From NCBI GenBank assembly GCA_019351895.1, contig JABBOH010000007.1, forward strand, positions 1 to 64,000: 64,000 bases of DNA, given 5' to 3'. Shown one piece after another: positions 55,455-64,000 of this stretch. Within the stretch, counting starts at the first letter, position 1. Every line of letters starts with the position of its first letter. A program made the translations under genes and the position numbers. Source of the stretch: Pseudomonadota bacterium. GTDB lineage: Bacteria > Pseudomonadota > Alphaproteobacteria > Acetobacterales > Acetobacteraceae. The notes beneath the pieces were generated by a model. The model saw nothing but the letters and a program-made list of their open reading frames with translations. It ran no database searches and was not told the origin of the DNA.

Positions 55455-56071
55455 GCGTGGGAGTGAGCGGGCGCTTCACGGCGGGGCTTCGTCAGGCGGG
55501 ACGCGAGATCGCGACCGGCGCACGCGGCATCGCGATGCTGACCTTCGGCAAGCCCGAGGGCGCGCGCGCCTTCACCAACGACATCGGAGCGACGCGGCGG
55601 AGCTTCGTGACGGCGCTCATCGCCCTGCCGATTTTCGTCATGTTCCATTTCCTCGACTGGGCGGCGGGCGCGGGGCCGGTCGAAGTGCCGCACGCTATGG
55701 CGCTCGATCTGCTGGCCTTCCCGATCAGTTGGGCCGGTTTCGCGCTCATCTCCATCCCGCTGCTGCGGACGCTCGGCGTCGCGACGCTCTGGCCGCGCTA
55801 CATCTCGGCCTGGAACTGGAGCAATGTCGCGCAATACGTGCTGCTGTTCCTGACCTCCCTGCCGGTCGTGCTGCATGCGCCGCCCATCGTCTCCGAGACC
55901 TCGGCGCTGGTCGGCTACGGCTGGGCGCTATGGCTCGAATGGTTCACGACGCGGCTCGTGCTGAACCTGCCGCCGACGAGCGCCGCGCTTCTGGTGGCGG
56001 TGGATGTCGGGTTCAGCGCCGCCATCTCGTTGCTGACCCTCATCCCGCTGCAGAGCCTGTCGATCGGCTGA
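55451..56071 (+). CDS. conserved-looking membrane protein of unknown function, dapE-coupled (2)
   Basis: 206 residues, not recognised. An amphipathic amino end of about 55 residues with a conserved-looking MLTFGKPEGARAFTNDIGAT is followed by four or five hydrophobic segments, including VTALIALPIFVMFHFLDW and TSAALLVAVDVGFSAAISLL. It shares a tryptophan-asparagine-tryptophan region (SAWNWSNVAQYVLLFL) with the preceding protein. It ends two bases before the convergent peptide ABC ATPase gene. The start overlaps the preceding stop, and the frame open further upstream is discarded. Confidence 0.78.
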   Translation: MSVGVSGRFTAGLRQAGREIATGARGIAMLTFGKPEGARAFTNDIGATRRSFVTALIALPIFVMFHFLDWAAGAGPVEVPHAMALDLLAFPISWAGFALISIPLLRTLGVATLWPRYISAWNWSNVAQYVLLFLTSLPVVLHAPPIVSETSALVGYGWALWLEWFTTRLVLNLPPTSAALLVAVDVGFSAAISLLTLIPLQSLSIG

Positions 56072-56073
56072 GG

Positions 56074-57087
56074 CTATGCCGCCGCTGCGCGCGGTGGATG
56101 ATGGAGGAAGCAGGCGACCGAGTGTCCCGCCTCCGTCGTCAGCAGCGCGGGCGGCGTCTCGTCGCAGACTGGCATCCGGTGCGGGCAGCGGCCCCGGAAC
56201 GGGCAGAGATCGGACGCATCGAGCGGGCTCGCGGCCTCGCCCTCGACCACGCCGAGCGCGGCGACCCGCATACGTCTTGGATCGGGCACGGGAATCGCGC
56301 TGAGCAGCGCCTGCGTATAAGGGTGCAGCGGCGAGCGGTAGACGGCCTCCGAGGACCCGATTTCGACGATGCGCCCAAGATACATGACGGCGATGCGGTC
56401 TGCGATCCGCTTCACCACGCTGAGGTCGTGGGAGATGAAAAGGTAGCCGAGCGCGAAACGCTGCTGCAGATCCAGAATGAGGTGCAGGATCTGCGCGCGG
56501 ATCGAGACATCGAGCGCGGAGACCGCCTCGTCGAAAACGATGACCGAGGGTTTCAGGATCAGGGCGCGGGCAATCGCGATGCGCTGGCACTGGCCGCCGG
56601 AGAATTCATGCGGGTAGCGGTCGGCATGCTCGGGGCGCAGCCCCACGAGCGCGATGAGCGCCTGCGCCGCCTCCTGCCGTTCGCGCTCGGTACCGATGCC
56701 CTGCAGCCGCATGGGCTCGGCGATATTGGTGCCGACCGTCATCCGCGGATTGAGCGAGGACAGCGCGTCCTGGAAGACCATCTGCACCTGCCGGCGCATC
56801 TGCCGCGTCCGGGGCGGCGCGGCGCCGGTGAAGGCTTGACCGGCAAAGCGCACCGTGCCGGCATCGGGCTCGATCAGCCGCAGCACGAGGCGGGCGAGCG
56901 TCGATTTGCCGCAGCCGCTTTCGCCGACGAGCCCGAGCGTTTCCGCGCGGCCGATCGTGAAGCTCACGTCGCTGACGGCGCGGAGCGCGCCCCGCCTTCC
57001 GCCGCGCGCCGCGAAGGTCTTGCTGAGGCCCTGCGCCTCCAGCACCGTTTCTTCCGGCACCGTTTCTTCCTGCACCGGTTCAGCCAT
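56074..57087 (-). CDS. dipeptide/oligopeptide ABC transporter ATP-binding protein (OppF/DppF-like)
   Basis: 337 residues from ATG 57087, which has GGAG seven bases upstream. Walker A GLVGESGCGKST, Q-loop VFQDALSSLNPRM, signature HEFSGGQCQRIAIARAL, Walker B VIVFDEAVSALD and H-loop FISHDLSVV, and the oligopeptide-type carboxyl cysteine motif CPFRGRCPHRMPVC. Cytoplasmic energiser of the importer with the adjacent OppD-like ATPase, whose gene end it overlaps by 8 bases. A short acidic repeat (EETVPEETV) marks its amino end. Confidence 0.93.
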   Translation of the reverse strand: MAEPVQEETVPEETVLEAQGLSKTFAARGGRRGALRAVSDVSFTIGRAETLGLVGESGCGKSTLARLVLRLIEPDAGTVRFAGQAFTGAAPPRTRQMRRQVQMVFQDALSSLNPRMTVGTNIAEPMRLQGIGTERERQEAAQALIALVGLRPEHADRYPHEFSGGQCQRIAIARALILKPSVIVFDEAVSALDVSIRAQILHLILDLQQRFALGYLFISHDLSVVKRIADRIAVMYLGRIVEIGSSEAVYRSPLHPYTQALLSAIPVPDPRRMRVAALGVVEGEAASPLDASDLCPFRGRCPHRMPVCDETPPALLTTEAGHSVACFLHHPPRAAAA

Positions 57088-58084
57088 CGGCATCTCCCTG
57101 CGCCACGAAGCAGGCGACATCCTGGCCGGGGTTCATGGGCAGGAGCGGCGGATCGAGCCGGTGGCATTTGGCGATCGCGACGGGGCAGCGCGGCGCGAAC
57201 TGGCATCCTGCCGGGCGGCGGCGGAGATCGGGCGGCGCGCCCGGGATCGGCGTCAGCGGCGTCGATCTGTCATCGTCGAGGCCGATCGCGCAATCCAGCA
57301 GCGCGCGCGTATAGGGATGCAGCGGCGCGTGGAACAGGCGGTCGACATCGGCGCGCTCCACGACGCGGCCCGCATACATGACCACGACCTCGTCGGCGAG
57401 GGCCGCGACGACGCCCAGATCATGCGTGATCATCAGCAGCGACGCGCCCATCGCCTGTTGCAGATCGTGCAGCAGCCGCAGGATTTTGGCTTGCACGGTC
57501 ACGTCCAACGCCGTCGTCGGCTCGTCGGCGATGATGATCTCGGGGTTGCAGGCGATTGCCATGGCGATCAGCACGCGCTGGCGCATGCCGCCGCTGAAGT
57601 GGTGCGGATAGTCGCGCGCCCGCGCCGCGGCATCGGGCACGCCGACGCGCACCAGAAGCTCGACCGCCCGTCGCTCGGCCTCGGCGGACGAAATGCGCTC
57701 ATGCGCCAGCAGCGTCTCGGCAATCTGCGTGCCGATGCGCAGAGATGGGTTGAGCGAACTCAGCGGGTCCTGGAACACCATGCCGATGCGGGCACCGCGC
57801 ACCTGCTGCATCGCCGTCTCGTCGAGCGGCCGGAGGTCCCGCCCGCGATAGCGGATGGTGCCGCCCGAGATACGCCCCGGCGGCTCGATCAGTTGCAGCA
57901 GCGAGAGGGCGGTGACCGTCTTGCCCGAACCGGATTCACCGACGATTGCCGTCGTCTGCCCGCGTCGGAGGCTGAAGCTCACCCGGTCCACGACGCGGAT
58001 CGTCTGGCGGCCCACGGCGAAATCCGTGCAGAGGTCCGCGACCTCCAGAACGACCTCGGCCACGGCCACGGCGACGTTGGCCAC
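57080..58084 (-). CDS. dipeptide/oligopeptide ABC transporter ATP-binding protein (OppD/DppD-like)
   Basis: 334 residues. Walker [22 protein letters not shown]-loop [13 protein letters not shown], signature [17 protein letters not shown], Walker [16 protein letters not shown]-loop ITHDLGVV, and carboxyl [14 protein letters not shown]. It pairs with the OppF-like subunit. It begins three bases after the permease gene upstream, within a five-gene unit that runs binding protein, OppB, OppC, OppD, OppF. Confidence 0.94.
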   Translation of the reverse strand: MANVAVAVAEVVLEVADLCTDFAVGRQTIRVVDRVSFSLRRGQTTAIVGESGSGKTVTALSLLQLIEPPGRISGGTIRYRGRDLRPLDETAMQQVRGARIGMVFQDPLSSLNPSLRIGTQIAETLLAHERISSAEAERRAVELLVRVGVPDAAARARDYPHHFSGGMRQRVLIAMAIACNPEIIIADEPTTALDVTVQAKILRLLHDLQQAMGASLLMITHDLGVVAALADEVVVMYAGRVVERADVDRLFHAPLHPYTRALLDCAIGLDDDRSTPLTPIPGAPPDLRRRPAGCQFAPRCPVAIAKCHRLDPPLLPMNPGQDVACFVAQGDADG

Positions 58085-58087
58085 GCC

Positions 58088-59020
58088 CTAGCGCCGCGCC
58101 GAACGCGGATCGAGCGCGTCGCGCAGCCCGTCGCCGATGAAGTTGAAGGCGAGGGACACGACAACGATGACGAGTCCCGGCAGCAGGGTGACGAAGGGCG
58201 CGGTCGCCAGCACCTCCCGCCCCTCGGAGACCATCGATCCCCAATCCGCCGTCGGCGGCTGCACGCCGAGCCCGAGAAAGCTGAGCCCGGAGCCGACGAC
58301 GATCATCAGCCCGATGAGCGTGGTGGCATAGACCAGCAGCGGCGGTAGCACGTTCGGGGTGATGTAGCGGGCGAGCAGCGCCGTGCGGGACGCGCCCGCC
58401 GCGCGCGCCGCCTCGATGAAGGGCATGGCGACGACGCCGAGCGTCGCGGTGCGGGCGAGGCGGCCGACATAGGGTATGAGCACGACGGCGATGGCGATGA
58501 TCTCGGTCGAGATGCCGGGTGTCAGCACGCCCGCGATGGCGATGGCCAGCAGCACCATGGGAAAGGCGAAGAGCACGTCGAGCGTGCGCATGATGAGCTG
58601 GTCGATGATGCCACCCGCGTAGCCGGCGACGAGGCCGAGCACCAGCCCTGCGGCACTGGCGAGCGCCACAGGCACCAGCCCGACGAGGAGCGAGATCCGC
58701 CCGCCCCATAGCAGGCGGGAGAGCATGTCGCGCCCCTGCTCGTCGGTGCCCAGAATGTGTCCCGGCGTGAGCGGCGGTGCGAAGCGCAGCTGGCCGCTCG
58801 CGACGTTCGGATCGTAGGGGCTGATCCAGGGCGCCAGCACGGCCGCCGCGCAGACGATCAGCAGAAAGATCGAGGCGACGAGCGCCGCGCGATCCCGCGT
58901 GAAGGCGGCGAGGCGCCAGCGCCGCGTGGCGATGACGGGCGCATCGACGGTGCCGAGTTCGGCGGCGATGGCCTCGGCATTCGGTTCGGCCGCGGGCTCC
59001 GACAGGCTGGTCGTCACCAT
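58088..59020 (-). CDS. dipeptide/oligopeptide ABC transporter permease (OppC/DppC-like)
   Basis: 310 residues from ATG 59020, one base overlapping the stop of the OppB-like gene. The OppC family shows [20 protein letters not shown] after the first helix, five further helices, and the EAA loop [20 protein letters not shown] facing the ATPases. The large frame continuing upstream is shadow of oppB. Confidence 0.93.
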   Translation of the reverse strand: MVTTSLSEPAAEPNAEAIAAELGTVDAPVIATRRWRLAAFTRDRAALVASIFLLIVCAAAVLAPWISPYDPNVASGQLRFAPPLTPGHILGTDEQGRDMLSRLLWGGRISLLVGLVPVALASAAGLVLGLVAGYAGGIIDQLIMRTLDVLFAFPMVLLAIAIAGVLTPGISTEIIAIAVVLIPYVGRLARTATLGVVAMPFIEAARAAGASRTALLARYITPNVLPPLLVYATTLIGLMIVVGSGLSFLGLGVQPPTADWGSMVSEGREVLATAPFVTLLPGLVIVVVSLAFNFIGDGLRDALDPRSARR

Positions 59021-59973
59021 CAGGATTCCTGCAGACGCGGGTCGATGAGCACGTTGACGAGGTCCACCAGGATATTCACCAGCACGAAGGTCAGCGCGAT
59101 CAGCAGCGTCGCTGCCTGCACGACCGGCATGTCGCGCGCGGTGATCGAGCTGTAGAGCAGCGAGCCGAGGCCCGGCCAGGCGAAGACCACCTCGGAGAAC
59201 AGCGCGCCGCCGAGCAGGTAGCCGAGTTGCAGTCCGGTGATCGTCATGATCGGCGGCAGCGCGTTGAGCACGACATGGCGGCGCAGCAGATCCCGACGCC
59301 GCAATCCCTTGGCGCGGGCCACCAGAACATGCGGGCGGCCGAGGCTTTCGAGGATGCTCGACCGCACCATGCGCGCGATGATGGCGGCGGGGGCGAGGGC
59401 GGTCGTGACCGCCGGCAGCACCAGATGATGCAGCGTGTCGAGCACGCCGCCGTCCCCCGCCATGTCGATCATGCCCGAAACCGGCAGCCATTGCAGCTTC
59501 AGCGCGAACAGCAGCACCAGCAGCAGCCCGAGCCAGAAGGGCGGCGTGCTGCCGAAGATCAGCGTCACCGTCATCATGCTTCGGTCGAACCAACTTCGCG
59601 CGCGGAGGGCGGCGAAGAGGCCCGCGCTGTAGCCGATCAGCACGGCGAGAAACAGGCTCGCGACGGTCAGGATGATCGTGTTGACGAAGCGCGGCAGGAT
59701 GAGTGCCGTCACCGGCAGCGAGGTCGCGATCGAGGTGCCGAAGTCGCCTTCCGCCGTCCGCTCCAGCCAGCGCCCGTACTGCACCGGCAATGGCTGGTCG
59801 AGGCCGAGCGTGTGGCGGAGTGCGACCCGGTCCTGCTCCGTTGCCTGCGGTCCCAGCAGCACCGTCGTCACGTCGCCCGGTGCCAGATGCATGAGCAGGA
59901 AGATGATGACGGAGACGCCGAAAAGCACGGGCAGGATGGCGGCCAGACGCTTGCCGAGGTAGCTGCGCAGCAT
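59020..59973 (-). CDS. dipeptide/oligopeptide ABC transporter permease (OppB/DppB-like)
   Basis: 317 residues, six membrane helices. Starts LGKRLAAILPVLFGVSVIIF, followed by LMHLAPGD and the LGLDQPLPVQYGRWL periplasmic motif of OppB proteins; the EAA loop is HVLVARAKGLRRRDLLRRHV. The start lies 14 bases after the binding-protein gene. Confidence 0.93.
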   Translation of the reverse strand: MLRSYLGKRLAAILPVLFGVSVIIFLLMHLAPGDVTTVLLGPQATEQDRVALRHTLGLDQPLPVQYGRWLERTAEGDFGTSIATSLPVTALILPRFVNTIILTVASLFLAVLIGYSAGLFAALRARSWFDRSMMTVTLIFGSTPPFWLGLLLVLLFALKLQWLPVSGMIDMAGDGGVLDTLHHLVLPAVTTALAPAAIIARMVRSSILESLGRPHVLVARAKGLRRRDLLRRHVVLNALPPIMTITGLQLGYLLGGALFSEVVFAWPGLGSLLYSSITARDMPVVQAATLLIALTFVLVNILVDLVNVLIDPRLQES

Positions 59974-59987
59974 GGCCGCCGTCGCCC

Positions 59988-61604
59988 TCAGTTGCCGATC
60001 GAGACGGTGGACAGGTCGAACCAGTCCTCCGGCGGATTGACGAAGCCATGCACCTTCGGAGACAGGATGACGGGGTCCAGATCGTCGACCGTCGGCACAT
60101 AGGCGGCGTCGTCCATGATCATGCGGTTGGCCTTCTGGTAGAGAGCCTTGGCCGCGCCTTGATCCTTGGTCGTGAGCGCCTGATTGAGGAGGGCGTCGAC
60201 CTTCGGGTTGCAGTAGTAGCCCGAGTTCTCGCCGTTCGGCGCGACGCTGCCGCATTCGACGACGATGTCGACCCAGGACGGCGTCGACATGCCCCAGCCG
60301 ATCTCGTCCATGCCGACATCGTTCGTCATGCCCTTGGCCCAGAGGCCGAGATAGGTGACCCACTCGTATTTGCGAAGCTCGACGTTGATGCCGATCTTCT
60401 TGAGGTCGCGCTGAATCCAGGTCTCGACCAACTCGCCCGTGCCATACTGCGGCAACTCGAAGACCGTCGTGAAGCCGTTGGGGTAGCCCGCTTCCGCCAG
60501 CAGTTTCTTCGCGGCTGCCGGGTCATAGGGGTAGCTCTTGAAGTTCGGATCGTAGGCGTAGGTTCCGGGGGAGAGCATGCCGTATTCGGCGCGGCCGGTC
60601 TTGCGGTAGATGTCCCGCGCGATCCCCTCGCGGTCGATCGCCATGTTGACCGCCTTGCGCACGCGCGGGTCCTGGAACGGCTTCGAATGCATGTTGAGGT
60701 AGAGGAAATTGATGTAGGGCGCGTGGTCATTGGTGGAGAGGGTGAAGCCGGCCTTCACCAGACTGTCGATATCGTCCCAGGGCGGCGTCGAGATCATCTG
60801 CACTTCGCCGCTGCGCAGCGCGTTGACGCGGGTTGCGGGGTCCTCGAGCGGCAGGAACACGATGCGGTCGAGCTTCGCCGGCCGGCCCCAGTAGTTCGGG
60901 TTGCGCTTCAACACGGTCCGCACGCCCTGGGTGCGCGAGACGAACATGAACGGGCCGGTGCCGACGGGATGCAGGGCCACGCCCGCATTGCCGTATTTCT
61001 TCACCGATGCCGGGCTGATCATCAGCGGCTGGCCGTAGCTCTGCAGCCCCTGCCGCAGCCATTCGTAATCCGGCGCCGTCAGCGTGATCCGCACGGTCAT
61101 CGGGTCGAGCACGTCGACCGCCTTGATCCACTTCGTATAGGCCGCGACGAAGGACGCGGTCTTCGGGTAGTAGTCGGGCGAGGACTTGTTCCAGAAGCGG
61201 TCGAAATTGAATTTCACGGCGGCGGCGTCGAAGGGCGTGCCATCCTGGAACTTCACGCCGGGGCGCAGCTTGAAAGTGTATTGCAGGCCGTCCGGCGAGA
61301 CAGTCCATGACTCGGCAAGCGCGGGCACGATGGGCGGTGTGGACACATCGGCCTTGGTCAGATCCTCTTTCACGAGCCCTTCGAAGATCTGATAGGTCAC
61401 CTGATAGGTGCCCCAGCCGCCGGTCGCTTGCGGATCCAGAATATCCGTGTCGGCGGGCATGCCCCAGATGAGCGTGCCCGCTGCGCGCGCGGGTGCCGCG
61501 GGTGCGGCCGCCAAGCCAAGTGCCGCGAGGCAGCACGCCGAAGCGAGCCTCATCCAAAGCGATCCACTGCGCGCCATTCCTGTCTTCTCCGCTTTTGTCG
61601 TCAT
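59988..61604 (-). CDS. ABC transporter substrate-binding protein, peptide/nickel family (DppA-like)
   Basis: 538 residues. Sec signal peptide (LASACCLAALGLAAAPAAPA then ARAAG) and SBP_bac_5 domain: LIWGMPADTDILDPQATGGW, ALAESWTVSPDGLQYTFKLR, VGTGPFMFVSR, and FQDPRVRKAVNMAIDREGIA. The family takes di- and oligopeptides, but also glutathione, nickel chelates and sugars. The M14 gene upstream, on the other strand, favours peptides. It heads the transporter operon; the 290 bases to the M14 gene should hold both promoters, and nothing else was seen there. Confidence 0.93.
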   Translation of the reverse strand: MTTKAEKTGMARSGSLWMRLASACCLAALGLAAAPAAPARAAGTLIWGMPADTDILDPQATGGWGTYQVTYQIFEGLVKEDLTKADVSTPPIVPALAESWTVSPDGLQYTFKLRPGVKFQDGTPFDAAAVKFNFDRFWNKSSPDYYPKTASFVAAYTKWIKAVDVLDPMTVRITLTAPDYEWLRQGLQSYGQPLMISPASVKKYGNAGVALHPVGTGPFMFVSRTQGVRTVLKRNPNYWGRPAKLDRIVFLPLEDPATRVNALRSGEVQMISTPPWDDIDSLVKAGFTLSTNDHAPYINFLYLNMHSKPFQDPRVRKAVNMAIDREGIARDIYRKTGRAEYGMLSPGTYAYDPNFKSYPYDPAAAKKLLAEAGYPNGFTTVFELPQYGTGELVETWIQRDLKKIGINVELRKYEWVTYLGLWAKGMTNDVGMDEIGWGMSTPSWVDIVVECGSVAPNGENSGYYCNPKVDALLNQALTTKDQGAAKALYQKANRMIMDDAAYVPTVDDLDPVILSPKVHGFVNPPEDWFDLSTVSIGN

Positions 61605-61894
61605 GTTGTCGCGAGCAGCAATCCGCGCTCACGCAGTGAACCGTCGCGAACCGTTTCCTGCTAGCCCCCACGAGCAAATTCTGCGCCGCGCGTCCTGCGA
61701 TGACGCTTTCGTGATCGCGCGATGGTGGCGCTAACATGGGTCATGGTCAAGGCGCTCTCCGCCGCGTTGACAGCATGGGCCGGGATGTGACGAGTTTGGC
61801 GGATGGCACCCGCAAGCATGCAGGCCGCGTGGCATCTGCTCGTTTGTGCGGCACCTCGGGCGGTGCTGATGCCGGGACAGCGAGAAGGCGGATC

Positions 61895-63604
61895 ATGACC
61901 ATCCTCATCGACACGACATTTCCGCGCACGCTGGATCGGCTGGTCGCGGACCTTTCGGCGCGCAAGCCGCGCGCTCCGGTCGAGGCTTGGGTCTTCGAGG
62001 ACGAGGTGGCGCGGCGCGCGGCGGAGGCCACGCTCGCCGGCGAGGATGTTCGCGTAACGATACGAAGCGCCTACAAGCCGCTCCTGTGCTTTTTTCTGAA
62101 GGAGGTGGACCGCGCCCGTTTGCGGGCGGTGACGATCCGCTATCCGCGGCACCCAGAGGCGCATCCCGACCGCTTTCTCGCCGAGGCCTATCCCCTGGCG
62201 GCGCTGCTGGAGGGCCTCGCCGTGACCTTCGAGCCCGGGCACGAGCCGCTCACCTACGCGGTGACGCTGACGGACGCCGAAGGCGAGACGACCGATTATC
62301 GCGTCTTCGCCCCGAACATCCTGCGCGACGGCGTACTGGCCAATAGCGGCTGGATGCGGATGGCGGGCGAGGCCGGTGCCGCGATGCCGACCGAGTTCGA
62401 GGCGCTGTTCCTGACGGCGGTCGAGACGGTGCGGCAGCAGCAGTGGACCGATCGCATCGGCACCTACGACCGGCTGACGGTCACGGTGCAGATGCCGGGC
62501 GCGGACCGCGAGGTCGGTTGGGGCGACGAGGTCATCAGCTTCCGCGAAGCCATGCACGAAGATCTGTTCTTCACTTTGCGCGAGATGCTGGTGGGCGCCG
62601 ACGTGGCCGGCACGCCGCCGGATCGGATGGCCCGGCCTGGCCAGATCATCCCCGACATTCGGCCGACCGACGGCGCCGCGCGGCTGCGCATCACGGGCGC
62701 GATGTTCGACAGTGCCACGGAGACCGAAGCCGCGAGCGTGGCGCTGGAAGCGGCCGATCGTCCGCTCGGCATGGCCCAGATTCGCGCGGCCCTCGGCGGC
62801 CTCGGCGGAGCGCCCTTCGCGGCGCGAAGCGGCGAGGGGCGGGAGGTCGCCGGCATCTACAGGGCGGGGCCTGGACCCGCCGTGCTCATCACCGCCGGCC
62901 AGCATGCGAACGAGACATCGGGCGTGGTCGGCGGCCTGCGGGCGGCGCAAATTCTGGCGCGGGATCCGCAGGCCCATTTCGCCTATGTGCCGGTGGAAAA
63001 CGTCGACGGCTACGAACTGCATCAGCGGTTGATCGTGCAGAACCCGCGCCACATGCATCACGCGGCGCGTTTCACGGCACTCGGCGATGATGTGTCCCCC
63101 GCCGCCTCCGCACCCGATCACGAGCGTCTCGCGCGCTACGAGGGCATCGCGCGGTCAGGCGCCAAGCTGCACATCAACCTGCACGGCTACCCCGCGCATG
63201 AGTGGACGCGCCCGCTCTCCGGCTATCTCCCCAAGGGTTTCGAAGCCTGGAGCATGCCGAAGGGATTCTTTCTGATCGTGGTGCATTATCCGGGATGGGG
63301 AGATGCGGCTCGGGCGCTTCTGGAGCGCGTGTCCGCCAAGCTCGCCGAGGAGCCGGAGATCGTCGAATTCAACGCGCGGCAGATGGCGGCGATGGGGACG
63401 CACGGCGCGGAGCCGGTGCAGGTGATGAACGGCATCCCGTATTACGTCTCGGAGGCAGCGACCTATGCGACGCCTCTGACCGTCATCACCGAAGCGCCGG
63501 ACGAGACGGTCTATGGCACGGCGTTCATGCTGCAGCAGAAGACGCAGATGCGCGCGGCATTGGCTTGCGTGGAAGCCTACCGCGCCATCTCCGCCGCCTC
63601 GTAG
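61895..63604 (+). CDS. M14 family zinc carboxypeptidase-like protein
   Basis: 569 residues. No signal peptide. The first 315 residues are a domain I do not recognise, with ETVRQQQWTDRIGTYDRLTV and a WGDEVISFREAMHEDLFFTL segment. The rest is an M14-type catalytic domain: AVLITAGQHANETSGVVGGL with the H-x-x-E zinc ligands near residue 340, and a third-ligand region LHINLHGYPAHEWTRPL. A candidate general-acid Glu is in LTVITEAPDETVYG. It probably cleaves amino acids or acyl groups from peptides that the divergent importer brings in. Start has GAAGGCGG upstream; the frame to 61736 is not supported. Confidence 0.82.
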   Translation: MTILIDTTFPRTLDRLVADLSARKPRAPVEAWVFEDEVARRAAEATLAGEDVRVTIRSAYKPLLCFFLKEVDRARLRAVTIRYPRHPEAHPDRFLAEAYPLAALLEGLAVTFEPGHEPLTYAVTLTDAEGETTDYRVFAPNILRDGVLANSGWMRMAGEAGAAMPTEFEALFLTAVETVRQQQWTDRIGTYDRLTVTVQMPGADREVGWGDEVISFREAMHEDLFFTLREMLVGADVAGTPPDRMARPGQIIPDIRPTDGAARLRITGAMFDSATETEAASVALEAADRPLGMAQIRAALGGLGGAPFAARSGEGREVAGIYRAGPGPAVLITAGQHANETSGVVGGLRAAQILARDPQAHFAYVPVENVDGYELHQRLIVQNPRHMHHAARFTALGDDVSPAASAPDHERLARYEGIARSGAKLHINLHGYPAHEWTRPLSGYLPKGFEAWSMPKGFFLIVVHYPGWGDAARALLERVSAKLAEEPEIVEFNARQMAAMGTHGAEPVQVMNGIPYYVSEAATYATPLTVITEAPDETVYGTAFMLQQKTQMRAALACVEAYRAISAAS

Positions 63605-63654
63605 CGTCAGGCGGGATCAGGCTGGGCCCGTCGAGGCCCAGCCGCGCCCGGAAA

Positions 63655-64000
63655 TCAGGTCCAGTCGCTGTTGCTGGTGTCGTCCCAGCCGCCGCCGGTG
63701 CCGTCGTCGGTACCCGGGTCGCTCTGCCAGCCCGTGTCGGGAGCGCCGCCCGATTGGTCCGGCAACGTCTGCCAGCCGCTGTTGTCGGCAGCCCCGGCGC
63801 CCCAGCCGCTTTGGTCGGCCATGCCCTGGTCGGCGGGCACGTTGCCCCAGCCGGTCTGGTCGAAGCCGCCGCCCATCTGGTCCGTGCCGAAGGTGCCCTG
63901 TCCGATCGCTTCGGCGCCCCGGTTGGTGAAGAGCCCCTCGATCGCGTTGAAGGCGAGCATGCCGCCCGCGACGCCCGCCGCCGTCGTCAGCGCCGAACCG
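63655..64000 (-). CDS. DUF2076-like protein, carboxyl part only
   Basis: The frame runs out of the window at 64000 with no stop, so only about 114 carboxyl residues are seen. The first visible are GSALTTAAGVAGGMLAFNAI, the short hydrophobic segment found near the end of DUF2076 proteins. The tail is low-complexity, rich in Gly, Trp, Asp and Gln with repeated (S/T)GW units (FDQTGWG, ADQSGWG, ADNSGWQ, DTGWQ). The function of the family is unknown. An internal ATG at 63960 would give a 101-residue protein, but the preceding codons look equally family-like. Confidence 0.7.
   Translation of the reverse strand, partial: GSALTTAAGVAGGMLAFNAIEGLFTNRGAEAIGQGTFGTDQMGGGFDQTGWGNVPADQGMADQSGWGAGAADNSGWQTLPDQSGGAPDTGWQSDPGTDDGTGGGWDDTSNSDWT

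Overview
The window is about 64 kb of very GC-rich chromosome (hand count 46 of 60 bases G+C at 26941-27000) from an alphaproteobacterium. Pointers to that class are the bamE-YceD-rpmF-plsX-fabH-ihfA-merR block, a PhyR anti-anti-sigma response regulator, HWE/HisKA_2 sensor kinases, a metal-switched (Asp-type) HemB, a RibBX-like riboflavin enzyme, and a hopanoid cluster including the cyclitol-ether genes hpnI, hpnJ and hpnK. Order Rhodospirillales (Acetobacteraceae-like) is my best guess, but it rests on gene content only. Almost all bases are coding, many genes overlap by 1-4 bases, and no rRNA, tRNA, CRISPR array, intact insertion sequence or phage gene was seen.

Layout. 1-5229: the end of a sodium/solute symporter, a SYLF lipoprotein, an ABC exporter with a histidine phosphatase, and an ApaH-like phosphoesterase. 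5252-9848: a visibly less GC-rich accessory patch (26 of 60 at 5521-5580) with a frameshifted unknown gene, a LysR regulator, the internally deleted remnant of an Old Yellow Enzyme, an ABM-type monooxygenase, an alpha/beta hydrolase whose nucleophile serine is alanine, a glutathione transferase and a thiol peroxidase; together they look like an electrophile/quinone/peroxide stress locus that is partly decaying. 10190-12031: an HWE kinase with its single-domain receiver. 12100-18675: a BMP-type nucleoside importer (binding protein, double ATPase, two permeases) followed in the same operon by a nucleoside hydrolase and a metallo-beta-lactamase-fold hydrolase. 18727-22352: an EAL protein, RadC and HemB.

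22541-32977 is a housekeeping run: glyA, nrdR, the riboflavin operon ribE-ribBX-ribH running into nusB and thiL, then bamE-like, YceD, rpmF, plsX, fabH, ihfA and a MerR regulator, linking ribosome, fatty-acid and nucleoid functions. 33042-43305 holds ribokinase, Bcp peroxiredoxin, glnE (nitrogen control), a giant YhdP/AsmA-like envelope protein, a GNAT enzyme, upp and eno. 43357-45159 is the general-stress regulator PhyR, divergent from a HisKA_2 protein whose ATP-binding half looks degenerate.

45365-52786 is the hopanoid cluster: HpnH adds adenosine to diploptene, HpnG removes adenine, HpnI/HpnK/HpnJ build and modify the sugar-derived head group, HpnM is a periplasmic MlaC-like partner and IspH supplies isoprenoid precursor. 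It is rearranged: hpnH and ispH run opposite to the rest, and hpnG and hpnH overlap tail to tail by 72 bp. 52841-56071 is dapD-dapE coupled to two related membrane proteins of unknown function. 56074-63604 is a dipeptide/oligopeptide ABC importer divergent from an M14 metallocarboxypeptidase-like enzyme. The window closes inside a DUF2076-like gene.

The least ordinary points are the three tandem 25-bp units at the start of the nucleoside-transporter ATPase, each with an ATG in a different frame; the in-frame 15-bp repeat inside dapE beside a metal-ligand motif; the pseudokinase next to phyR; the rearranged hopanoid genes; and the lesions in the low-GC patch. I found no wholly new multi-gene system. 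The best candidates for undescribed biology are the dapE-linked membrane pair and the PhyR-adjacent kinase-like protein.
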